A stretch of DNA of 39,083 nt, taken from the NCBI RefSeq assembly GCF_003533305.1, contig NZ_DOEH01000012.1, positions 62,378 through 101,460 on the forward strand. The letters run 5' to 3'. Origin of the DNA: Providencia sp. Its GTDB lineage: Bacteria; Pseudomonadota; Gammaproteobacteria; Enterobacterales; Enterobacteriaceae. Every line of letters begins with the position of its first letter. The stretch's first letter is position 1. The position numbers were made by a program, and so were the translations under genes. Below are positions 26,286-35,200 of this stretch, in pieces. Below the pieces are notes generated by a model that searched no databases, had not been told where the DNA came from, and saw only the letters and a list, made by a program, of their open reading frames with translations.

Positions 26286-27065
26286 GTGATAGAAACAAAA
26301 CAAAAAGAACGCCTTCGCCGCTTAAGTGAATGTCTGAAACGTTCAGGACGCATTCATCTTAAAGAAGCGGCCCGTATACTTGAAGTCTCTGAAATGACAA
26401 TCCGTCGAGATTTAGGTGCTGATACTGAAGGCCCTATCCCCATGTCTCTGCTTGGGGGTTATATTGTTTCTGTCACACAACCTGGCACACTTGCCACCAA
26501 TGAGCCGCAAGCAGATGTTTTCACGCCAGATCAAACTGAAGAATTGTATATACCCAATTTAGCCGCCAGTATGGTCACCGATGATGATGTGATCTTTTTT
26601 GATAACGGCATTGAAATGGCTACACTAATTTCACTTATCCCTGATGAAATAAATTTCACAGGAATTTGTTACTCTCATAACGTTTTTCTTGCTTTAAGTC
26701 AGAAAAAAAATGCCACTGCCCTTTTATGTGGCGGTGAATATCGTCCTAAAAGTGATTCATTTTATAACCCAACCTTGCCATCCCTTCTTGATTCAATAAA
26801 TCCCAAAAAAGCATTCATCTCTGCATCTGGTGTACACAGTACCTATGGAGTCACCTGCTATAACATTGATGATTTACCAATGAAGAAAAAAGCGATGGAG
26901 AAATCCATTCGTAAAATATTATTAGTGCAATACAACTTATTTGATGAAGTAGCCACAGCCAATATGGGCGAGCTGTCTCAGTTTGATGTCGTTGTAACCA
27001 ATCGGCAGTTATCTGATGAATATGAAGCTTACTGCCGAAATGGTTTTGTGAAAGTCATCTATTAG
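26286..27065 (+). CDS. deoR: DeoR-family transcriptional repressor of deoxyribose genes
   Basis: A 259-residue DeoR-type regulator: the N-terminal helix-turn-helix RLRRLSECLKRSGRIHLKEAARILEVSEMTIRRDLG (residues about 8-43), then a sugar-phosphate-sensing DeoRC domain with FFDNGIEMATLI, YSHNVFLALS, ALLCGGEYRPKSDSF and ISASGVHSTYGVTCYNIDDLP, ending NGFVKVIY. It matches E. coli DeoR nearly end to end, including YSHNVFLAL and CGGE. The predicted effector is deoxyribose-5-phosphate. I use the GTG at 26286 after AAAAAGGATG, consistent with the family length; an upstream GTG (26229) overlapping deoC is in frame but runs through a hairpin. Its equivalent in known deoK operons is DeoQ. It is probably cotranscribed with deoC. 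Confidence 0.9.
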   Translation: MIETKQKERLRRLSECLKRSGRIHLKEAARILEVSEMTIRRDLGADTEGPIPMSLLGGYIVSVTQPGTLATNEPQADVFTPDQTEELYIPNLAASMVTDDDVIFFDNGIEMATLISLIPDEINFTGICYSHNVFLALSQKKNATALLCGGEYRPKSDSFYNPTLPSLLDSINPKKAFISASGVHSTYGVTCYNIDDLPMKKKAMEKSIRKILLVQYNLFDEVATANMGELSQFDVVVTNRQLSDEYEAYCRNGFVKVIY

Positions 27066-27074
27066 AAAAATAAT

Positions 27075-27246
27075 ATGTACGTTTTTAAGCTAATTTTCGA
27101 CACGTTTTATTGATGTGTCGATACAATCGACATAATGTCCAAACATGTACGTTTTAAGGATCTTTTTCGACACGTTTTATTGATGTGTCGATACAATCAA
27201 CATATCTTTCAATTATGTACATTTTTAGGATATTTTTCGACACGTT
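27075..27246 (+). repeat. Tandem 70-bp direct repeats with TCGACAC/GTGTCGA palindromes
   Basis: Two complete 70-bp units (27075-27144 and 27145-27214) and most of a third (27215-27246) start at ATGTAC. TTTTTCGACACG recurs at 27237 and 27167 and TTTTCGACACG at 27097, spaced exactly 70 bp. In units 1 and 2 TCGACAC is followed 11 nt later by GTGTCGA, a 7-bp palindrome, then by a further half site (TACAATCGACAT or TACAATCAACAT). Nothing here encodes a protein; the array lies between deoR and fic, ending 60 bp before the fic start. Confidence 0.9.
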
Positions 27247-27306
27247 AAATATAAAGTGGTAAATTCAACTTCATACTATTTATATAAAATGATTGAGAAA
27301 TATATT

Positions 27307-28407
27307 ATGTGGAATCCTGCACAACCCTATAATAACCTCCCCTTATTACCCCCTTACCAAGCTATTGAAACAAAAAAAGTATTAAAAGCATGCATACAAG
27401 CAAGAACCGCGCTTGAAGGTCTTAGACAAGCTGGTGAATTATTACCCAATCAAAATTTACTCATTAATCTCATTCCCATCCTTGAGGCTAAAGACAGCTC
27501 CGAAATTGAAAATATCGTGACAACTACCGATAAACTTTTTCAGTATGTCAATGAAGATAGTCATGCAGACCCAATGACTAAAGAAGCGCTTCGCTATAGA
27601 ACTGCGCTATACGAAGGTTATACAGATTTAAAAAATAGACCATTGTGCGCAAATACAGCCCTAACGGTCTGTAATACGATTAAAAATACACGAATGGATA
27701 TCAGAAAATTACCGGGAACAGCATTAAAAAATCAAGTAACGGGAGAAGTTATTTATACACCACCACTAGGTGAACAAATAATTATCGAGCTTCTCACTAA
27801 TTGGGAAAAGTTTATCCACCAAGAGGATGATTTAGACCCTTTAGTAAAGCTCGCGATTACCCATTATCAATTTGAAGCAATTCACCCTTTTACCGACGGT
27901 AACGGCCGTACAGGAAGAGTTATAAACATACTCTTTTTAATCGAGAAAAAATTAATAACCTTACCTATCCTCTATTTAAGTCGTTACATCATTAAAAATA
28001 GAAACGACTATTACTCTCACCTATTGAACGTCACTAAAGAGCAAGATTGGGAGTCTTGGGTTTTATATATCCTATCTGCTGTTGAGCACACATCAAGGTG
28101 GACAGTTGATAAAATAAATACAATTCGCACATTAATGGATCACACCGCTTTGCATATTAGAAATACACATAATGATATCTACAGTTATGAATTACTACAG
28201 TGTATTTTCGAACAACCTTATTGCCGAATAAAAAACTTAGTTGATAAAAATATAGCAAAAAGACAAACCGCATCTGATTACTTAAAAAAACTTTGCGATA
28301 TTAATGTATTAAATGAAATTCAATCAGGAAGAGAAAAACTTTTTGTTAATCATAAATTAATTGATTTAATGAACAGCGATCAAAACCAATACATACCCTA
28401 TGACTAA
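27307..28407 (+). CDS. Fic-family AMP-transferase with N-terminal inhibitory helix (class II)
   Basis: Fic proteins transfer AMP from ATP to hydroxyls of target proteins. The 366-residue protein starts MWNPAQPYNNLPLLPP (Fic_N-type). It carries the self-inhibitory motif SSEIEN at residues 64-69 (pattern S/T-x-x-x-E-G/N), and the catalytic HPFTDGNGRTGR at 193-204 (HPFxxGNGRxxR, catalytic histidine 193). It ends with a winged-helix-like region (AKRQTASDYLKKLCDINVLNE, near 305-340). The inhibitory glutamate normally blocks productive ATP binding, so the basal activity is low. The ATG at 27307 fits the family start; the GTG at 27256 would add 17 residues with no ribosome-binding site. The upstream 70-bp repeats may be its own operators; no separate antitoxin gene is adjacent. 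Confidence 0.9.
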   Translation: MWNPAQPYNNLPLLPPYQAIETKKVLKACIQARTALEGLRQAGELLPNQNLLINLIPILEAKDSSEIENIVTTTDKLFQYVNEDSHADPMTKEALRYRTALYEGYTDLKNRPLCANTALTVCNTIKNTRMDIRKLPGTALKNQVTGEVIYTPPLGEQIIIELLTNWEKFIHQEDDLDPLVKLAITHYQFEAIHPFTDGNGRTGRVINILFLIEKKLITLPILYLSRYIIKNRNDYYSHLLNVTKEQDWESWVLYILSAVEHTSRWTVDKINTIRTLMDHTALHIRNTHNDIYSYELLQCIFEQPYCRIKNLVDKNIAKRQTASDYLKKLCDINVLNEIQSGREKLFVNHKLIDLMNSDQNQYIPYD

Positions 28408-28455
28408 TAACAAAAAGCTCACATTGACATCCTCTCAATTCTGCAGAAAAAAATG

Positions 28456-29370
28456 TCAAATTTTCACGGTTAAATAATCCACTGCGATTTCTGTCGCGGG
28501 GAAAATAGCCTGACATTCGGCTAACAGCATAGGAATATCTTTTTCACTGTATCGACCACTGATATGGGTGGCGATGAAACGTTTAGCCCCTGCATCTCGT
28601 GCTAGCTGGGCTGCTTGGCAAGTTGTCGAGTGACCCCGTTCATTAGCTTTGGCTTCAAATGCAGATTCAAGTGTAGTTTCGTGTACCATCACATCAGCGT
28701 CTTTCGCTAATAATACTGCCTGCGCTGTTGGTTCAGTATCACCGAAGATAGCAATCACTTTGCCGGCTATCGGGTCGCCAAGGTAATCAGCGCCATTAAT
28801 CACTCGGCCATCGTCCAAAGTAATGGTTTCTCCGGCTTTAAGCGCCTGCATCCACGGACCTCGAGGAATACCATCATTAGCCAGTTTTATCGCATTAAGC
28901 ATGCCATTTTTAGGGTATTCCTCGATACGATATCCATAACACTCCACACGATGATCTAAAGAATATGCCGTAACAATCAATTCACCATCATCAAATAATT
29001 GTCCAGCTGTAATCTCCACAATATCCAATGGATAGGTGAGATAAGATGCACTAATCAAAAGTGCCGTCTCAATATATTGCTTCAGCCCTTTTGGGCCATA
29101 TAAGGTTAATGGGTCAGTTGAGCCACTCATTGAGCGACTACATAATAAACCAGGTAGACCAAAAATATGGTCTCCATGTAAATGAGTAATAAAAATTTTA
29201 TCAATTCTGGGTATTTTAAACTCACTATTCAATATTTGGTGTTGCGTACCTTCGCCGCAATCAAACAGCCAATAACTTTTTCGAATACCGACTAAATTTA
29301 ATATCATACTAGTGACATTACGCTGCTTTGTCGGTACTCCGGCACTGGTTCCTAAAAAAGTTAATTCCAT
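28456..29370 (-). CDS. rbn: Ribonuclease Z / RNase BN (tRNA 3'-processing nuclease)
   Basis: A zinc-dependent metallo-beta-lactamase nuclease that matures tRNA 3' ends, acting on some tRNAs as endonuclease. The 304-residue protein has the metal site motif HLHGDH at 63-68 (with TH62 context), [24 protein letters not shown] near 36, IAIFGDTEP with the second aspartate near 216, [11 protein letters not shown] near 236, [19 protein letters not shown] and ATHISGRYS near 276. Length equals E. coli RNase BN (305). The ATG at 29370 follows AAGGAAATT. It is convergent with fic and divergent from the first adhesin gene. Most of the gap between fic and rbn holds no clear terminator. Confidence 0.95.
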   Translation of the reverse strand: MELTFLGTSAGVPTKQRNVTSMILNLVGIRKSYWLFDCGEGTQHQILNSEFKIPRIDKIFITHLHGDHIFGLPGLLCSRSMSGSTDPLTLYGPKGLKQYIETALLISASYLTYPLDIVEITAGQLFDDGELIVTAYSLDHRVECYGYRIEEYPKNGMLNAIKLANDGIPRGPWMQALKAGETITLDDGRVINGADYLGDPIAGKVIAIFGDTEPTAQAVLLAKDADVMVHETTLESAFEAKANERGHSTTCQAAQLARDAGAKRFIATHISGRYSEKDIPMLLAECQAIFPATEIAVDYLTVKI

Positions 29371-29551
29371 AATTTCCTTCTTTAACGCATTGTTTTTATT
29401 TGAGTAAGATTTATTCCAATGAATAATCTGTCTATTTTATCCGCTTTATATTTAATATGTTACTGTTGTTAATTAAAGTTGCCAATTCTGAACTATTCCA
29501 AAGTTTCAATTTCCCTTCTCAATTAGTCCAACTAATTCCCAAGCTCTTACC

Positions 29552-29557
29552 TATATA
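29552..29557 (+). promoter_or_regulatory. Candidate -10 of the first adhesin gene
   Basis: TATATA lies 53 bp before the ATG. The surrounding string CAAGCTCTTACCTATATAA is repeated almost exactly before the second adhesin gene, with the same 53-bp distance. No good -35 hexamer is seen, so the promoter may need an activator. Confidence 0.45.
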
Positions 29558-29604
29558 AATATTCAACAATAGCAATGTTAATATTGATATCAGGAATAAA
29601 TCCG

Positions 29605-31803
29605 ATGGGCCCCTCTTCGTCAACATTGAAATTAAAGCTATCAAATAGCTTTGTATTATTTACCGCTATCTGGTCTGCTGCTATTGTGCCAGCCATGCCG
29701 AGCTATGCCAAAATGCTCAATTTAGAAGATCTGCCTACATTAGGTAGCGATGCAATTCAATTCGAAGAGATTCAGCCTGAAGATAGCACTGAACGTTTTT
29801 TAGCTGAATATGGCCAAAATGCAGCAAATTTTTCCGCTGAAGAAAAAAACACCAAAAACTTAGCTGAAATGGCCCAAGAGTACGTACGCAATCAAGCTGC
29901 CAATGCTGCCACTGATGAAATTACCCATTGGCTATCTAAAGCAGGCAACGCCAAACTCAGTATTAACCTTGATAAAAAACTATCCATTAAAAACTCTCAG
30001 CTAGATTGGTTAGTCCCTTGGTATGATAAACCAGATTTACTACTCTTTACCCAACATAGTATTCATCGCACCGATGGCCGAGTACAGATGAATAACGGCA
30101 TTGGTTTACGTCGCTTTAATCAAGATAGTATGATGGGGTTGAATGCTTTTTTTGATCATGACTTATCCCATTACCATTCACGCTTAGGATTCGGTGCAGA
30201 ATATGCACAGGATTACCTCAAAATTAGTGCAAATAGCTATTTAGGGTTATCTTCTTGGCGCAGTGCATCTGAATTAGAATACGATTATAATGCCCGCCCT
30301 GCCAACGGCTGGGATCTACAAGCCGAAGGTTGGTTGCCCAGTTATCCAAATCTCGGCGCTAACTTAAAACTAGAACAGTATTACGGCGATGATGTGGCTT
30401 TATTTGGCAAAGATGAACGCCAAAAAAATCCAATAGCCGCCACCGTCGGAATCAACTGGTCACCCTTCCCGCTGCTTGCGCTCAATACGGAGCATCGCAT
30501 GGGAAATGGGGGTAAAAATGAAACACATGCAAAAATTGCATTCACTTGGTTATTAGGCAAGAGCCTAGCACAGCATCTTGATACCTCAGCAGTTGCGGCC
30601 ACCCGTCATATCTCCAATAGCCGCTATGATTTTGTTAACCGTAATAACAACATTGTTTTGGAATACCAAAAGAACACGCTGATTTCATTGTCCTTGCCCA
30701 AAATTATTCAAGGTGTAACTGGGCAAGAACTCCCTATTATTCGAAATTTAACGACCGAATATCCCCTTGAGAAAATCATCATAGAAGCTCCTGAATTAAT
30801 TGCAGCGGGCGGGGTTCTGACACTTAATGGCACCGCGAGCTCAATAAAATTACCCTCTTACAAAATCGCGGCCAATAAATTAGAGAATCAAAAACATAAT
30901 CTTTATCGCCTCACAGTAACAGCTTATGACACCAAAGGTAATGTTTCACCGAAAGCGGAAACCCTAATAGAAGTCACCGATACAGGTGCCCTTTCTATCA
31001 GTCATGAAAGTGCTTTTAAAAAGAATAATGCAATAGCCAATGGAAAAGATGCCAATACATTCTCTGTGGTGATTAAAGATACACTTGGACACATTGTTCC
31101 CAATGCCAAAGTGACTTTTACCTTACCAAATGGCCTCAAATCCGTGAGCCAAAAAAATGATGAATATCGCTCTTTATTCAATCATTTCATGTGGAAAACC
31201 CAAGCAGCGAAATCCGTCTCAGAACAAAAGCAAAATATTGTCGCAAATAGTAAAGGGGAGGCATCTATTGAGTTTACTGCACTCATCGCTGGGGACTATA
31301 TGATTAAAGCGAGCTCGAGCCATGGAGAAGAAATTGAAGAGATGTTCAACTTTAAGCCCGATATTGAGCAATCATTTATTAGCAGTACCCGAATACTGCA
31401 AAATAATTCAGTCGCCAATGGTATAGCGAAAAATAAAGTTAAGTTTCATATCGTAAATAACAATAGGCAAGCTCTCAAAGGTGCATTCGTACATTTTGAA
31501 GCTAAAAACGCCATTATCTTTCCAACGAAACTAACCGATGAACAAGGCAATACGGAAATAGAAATTAGCAGCTTAGTCGCAGGCCCAATTGATATTATTG
31601 CAACCGTTAATGGCAGTACGACAACGGCTCAGGTTAACTTTATTTCAGGGACCTCAGCGAATACCACACTCACTGAATCCCAACAGGCCCGCCATCCTTA
31701 TACAGGTACACAACTTAGACAGCCGATAAATAAGCCAACACCCCAAAAATACTCACCGTGGAGTTTATTAAACCAGCTGTTCCAAAAAATTGAATCGCGG
31801 TAA
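29605..31803 (+). CDS. Short inverse autotransporter adhesin (intimin/invasin family)
   Basis: A type Ve autotransporter: the N-terminal beta-barrel inserts in the outer membrane and exports the C-terminal passenger. The 732-residue protein has a signal peptide (about 1-35, cut after SYA), a short periplasmic helical stretch (about 50-105), the inverse autotransporter barrel (about 115-360: IHRTDGRVQMNNGIG, MGLNAFFDHDLSHYHSRLGFGAEY, PANGWDLQAEGWLPSYPNLGANLKLEQYYGDDVALFG). It then carries an alpha/beta plug area (RYDFVNRNNNIVLEYQK) and two Big_1-type Ig-like domains, to a polar tail ending KIESR. No LysM motif precedes the barrel. The ATG at 29605 is chosen because AGGAATAAAT is conserved at the paralogue; an in-frame ATG at 29575 precedes the ribosome-binding site. 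It is the first of two tandem paralogues and is short for the family. Confidence 0.9.
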   Translation: MGPSSSTLKLKLSNSFVLFTAIWSAAIVPAMPSYAKMLNLEDLPTLGSDAIQFEEIQPEDSTERFLAEYGQNAANFSAEEKNTKNLAEMAQEYVRNQAANAATDEITHWLSKAGNAKLSINLDKKLSIKNSQLDWLVPWYDKPDLLLFTQHSIHRTDGRVQMNNGIGLRRFNQDSMMGLNAFFDHDLSHYHSRLGFGAEYAQDYLKISANSYLGLSSWRSASELEYDYNARPANGWDLQAEGWLPSYPNLGANLKLEQYYGDDVALFGKDERQKNPIAATVGINWSPFPLLALNTEHRMGNGGKNETHAKIAFTWLLGKSLAQHLDTSAVAATRHISNSRYDFVNRNNNIVLEYQKNTLISLSLPKIIQGVTGQELPIIRNLTTEYPLEKIIIEAPELIAAGGVLTLNGTASSIKLPSYKIAANKLENQKHNLYRLTVTAYDTKGNVSPKAETLIEVTDTGALSISHESAFKKNNAIANGKDANTFSVVIKDTLGHIVPNAKVTFTLPNGLKSVSQKNDEYRSLFNHFMWKTQAAKSVSEQKQNIVANSKGEASIEFTALIAGDYMIKASSSHGEEIEEMFNFKPDIEQSFISSTRILQNNSVANGIAKNKVKFHIVNNNRQALKGAFVHFEAKNAIIFPTKLTDEQGNTEIEISSLVAGPIDIIATVNGSTTTAQVNFISGTSANTTLTESQQARHPYTGTQLRQPINKPTPQKYSPWSLLNQLFQKIESR

Positions 31804-31837
31804 AACTAATAACATAGGCATAACTTATTTAATCTTT

Positions 31838-31861
31838 AGCCCCTTCATTGGGGCTTTTTTC
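31838..31861 (+). terminator. Terminator of the first adhesin gene
   Basis: AGCCCC (31838-31843) and GGGGCT (31850-31855) form a GC-rich stem with a TTCATT loop followed by TTTTTT, 35 bp after the stop codon, so the two adhesin genes are probably separate transcription units. Confidence 0.9.
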
Positions 31862-32214
31862 ATCCGAAACTCACCTATACAAGGTTTCTTCTAACACCGA
31901 CGAAATTGATTATCATACCGATGAAATCATTCATTTTAATGGTTATTTAAGACCATATACCTACACCGCTTTCAAACTTAAATCCATTAATTATCTTATT
32001 GTTTTCATTAAGGTAAGGTCTTTTCCCAAACGAATTAAGCCTGTTTCAACTGCATTTTATTGTGCGTTTTCACGCTTATCAATAAACGTCGTCAATTCCG
32101 CGTTATTCCTTATTGAAAATTTGGCTTCTGTTTAAGTCAAACTAATTCACAAGCTCTTACCTATATAAGCATTCCACAATAGCTACGTTAATATTAAAAC
32201 TAGGAATGAATTGA
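31862..32214. other. Intergenic region between the two adhesin genes (duplicated promoter)
   Basis: About 350 bp with no supported gene (a 95-codon open frame on the plus strand at 31848 overlaps the terminator and has no ribosome-binding site). The last 80 bp are a diverged copy of the region upstream of the first adhesin: CAAGCTCTTACCTATATAAG, then CAATAGC and AGGAATGAAT occur in the same order and spacing. The rest is AT-rich. Confidence 0.7.
32162..32167 (+). promoter_or_regulatory. Candidate -10 of the giant adhesin gene
   Basis: TATATA, 53 bp before the ATG, in a copy of the sequence that precedes the first adhesin gene. The conservation of both the motif and distance is the main evidence. 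Confidence 0.45.
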
Positions 32215-35200
32215 ATGAACCCCGCTACGTCAACACAAAAGCCAACACTGAAACACAAGCTCTCAAACGGCTTTGTGCTATTTACGGCAATTTGGTCTTC
32301 GGTGATTGTACCAATCACACCGAGCTATGCAAAAATGCTAAGTCCCGATGAACTACCAACACTGGGTAGTGATTCAGCACCTACTGATGATCATAAAGTT
32401 GAGCAATTTATCGCTGAATATAGTCAGAGTGCAGCACACTTTATTGCAGATAAAAAAAGTACTAAAGACCTTGCCGATATCGCGCAAGATTATGCACGCA
32501 ATAAAGTAACACATACTGCAACTAACGAAATCAATCGTTGGCTATCGAAAACAGGTAATGCCAAGTTCAGTGTTGACGTAGACAAAAAACTGTCCATTAA
32601 AAATACCCAATTAGATTGGTTAATCCCTTGGTATGACCAACCGGATTTATTACTCTTTAGCCAACATAACATTCACCGCACTGATGGCCGATTACAAACC
32701 AATAATGGTATTGGTGTGCGTCACTTTACTCCTGAGCGCATGATGGGCGTCAATGCCTTTTTTGACCATGATTTATCTCGCTATCACTCACGCTTAGGTT
32801 TTGGCGCAGAATATGCACAAGACTTTTTAAAACTTAGCGCCAATACTTATATGCGCACGTCTTCATGGCGTAGCGCATCAGAATTAGATAACGATTATAA
32901 TGCACGTCCTGCCAATGGATGGGATCTACAAGCCGAAGGTTGGTTACCGTCTTATCCTAATATTGGCGGAAACCTGAAATTTGAGCAGTATTTCGGCGAT
33001 GATGTCGCCCTATTTGGCAAAGATAAACGCCAAAAAGACCCACTCGCCACCACTGTTGGCGTTAACTGGACCCCATTCTCACTCGTTACCCTAAACGCAG
33101 AGCACAAAATCAGCGGTAAATTAAGTGAAACTAGCGCCAAAGTTCAATTTACGTGGGCATTGGGTAAAACCCTAGCTGAGCAGCTTGATCCGACCAAAGT
33201 GGGTGACTCACGCCGCCTAATGGGTAATCGCTATGATTTTGTTAATCGCAATAATAACATTGTGTTGGAATATCAGAAAAAAACGCTCATATCCCTCTCA
33301 TTGCCTGCAAAAATTCAAGGACAATCTGGAGATGAGTTACCAATAATCAATGCATTAACAACCAAATATCCTTTAGATAACCTTGTGGTACAAGCCCCTG
33401 AATTTCTAAGTGCAGGCGGAAAAATCAACCTCAATGGTGCCGCAACACAAGTCAAATTGCCTTCCTACAAAGTCGCGATGACTGAGCAAGAAAGGCAAAA
33501 AATCAACCTCTATCGACTCACAGTAACCGCATCTGACACCAAAGGAAATATTTCACCACAAGCAACAACACTGATTGAAGTGACCAATTCGGGCGTATTA
33601 TCTATTCGTCAAAATGAAATCACTCAAAAAGGCAATACGTTAGCCAATGGTCAGGATGTTAACACCCTCACTATCGTTGCCAGAGATCCCCTTGGTAATG
33701 TAGCGCCAAATGCCAATGTTACTTTTACTTTGCCCCCTGAACTCAAATTAGTGACCCAAAAAGCCACCTCTTCAAGTATGGCTTTTAGCAACCTATTCAA
33801 AAAAATGCAGGCGGCAAAATCAACCACTAAACAAAAATATGACATTGTCACTAACATGAAAGGTGAAGCATCAATTCAGTTCACTTCTCTGGTCACAGGC
33901 GAGCATCGCATTCAAGCCACAGCGGGCAAAGGTACGCCAATTGAGTCTATTTTTGTCTTTATCGCCGATACCCAACAAGCTCATATTAATGCTTTCAATA
34001 TAATCAGTGATAACGCCGTTGCCGATGGAAAAGCAAAAAATAAAATCAACTTCCATATCACCGATAACAATAACCATCCGATTAAAGGGGTTATGCTGCA
34101 TCTTGACTCGAAAAATGCCACGGTGACACAAGTTAATCCTAGTGATGAACAAGGTAACACCGAAGTTGACGTAAGCACCCTGATTGCTGGGTCAACCAAT
34201 ATCACAGCGAGCCTCAATGAGCAGAATGTCACTGCAACCGTCAATTTTGTCTTCGGTCAATTAGCACATGTTGTCATTACGGATATCTCGCAAGCCGCTG
34301 CTGGGGATGATAGTACTATTACCATTTCGTTAACGGATACCCATGGTAACCCTGTGTCAGGAGCTGATGGCACAGTCATGGTGAATATCGATGGTACAGA
34401 AACACCCGTTATCATTACCGAGACCCATCCAGGTAGTGGAATTTATATCGGCAGCTTGCCGGGACAACAAATGGGGAAACCAACAGTAACTGTAACCGTT
34501 GACGGCCAAGTCTCACCATCAGAAACCATGATCATTGAACCGCCTAAACCGATATCGCCGGCGAATCCTAACGGTACAGGTCCAAAAGGTGAACAAGGTG
34601 TTATTAACAGCATCATTATTACCCCAAATAAAAGCCATGGTTTGCAATCAGGCGATACGCTTGAGCTCACGGTGACGATCACCGATGCATTTGATAATGG
34701 TTTATCTGGTTTAGATACCAATAATATCAATATTGGCGATCACAAAGGGGATTCTTTGCATTGGACGGATAATAAAGATGGTTCATACACCACCACCTTA
34801 CCGTTAACCGACGTTGGTAATAAAGATTTAACCGCCTCAATCAATGGCACTACTAGCCCACAAACTCAAGTCCAAGTTGAAAATGCCACAGGCACAACCA
34901 ATGTGGATAAAGTCGAAATTACAAATATCACCAAACCTGTGGCAGGAGCAGATAGCACCATCACCATCGAATTAACCGATAAAAATGGTAACCCTGTCGT
35001 CGGCGAAACAGAGATCACTATCAATATTGATGGAAAGCCTCACATCTTACCTGTGACAGAAAAATCCCCAGGAATTTATGAAACCACTATTAGTGGGCAG
35101 CATGCGGGTAACCATAGTATTTCGGCCACAATTAACGGTGAGGAGTCACCAAAAGAGTTACTGATTGTCGACAAACCGCAACCTATTCAACCTAAAGACC

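Noticed and set aside
27075..27246. CRISPR array as explanation for the 70-bp repeats
   Set aside because: The units are contiguous full-length copies without variable spacers, only two and a half in number, and no cas genes are nearby.
29575..29604. Upstream ATG (29575) as start of the first adhesin
   Set aside because: The in-frame ATG at 29605 follows an AGGAAT ribosome-binding site conserved at the paralogue, while 29575 lies before it.
31848..32135. 95-codon open frame after the first adhesin
   Set aside because: It starts within the terminator loop, has no ribosome-binding site and lies in AT-rich spacer.
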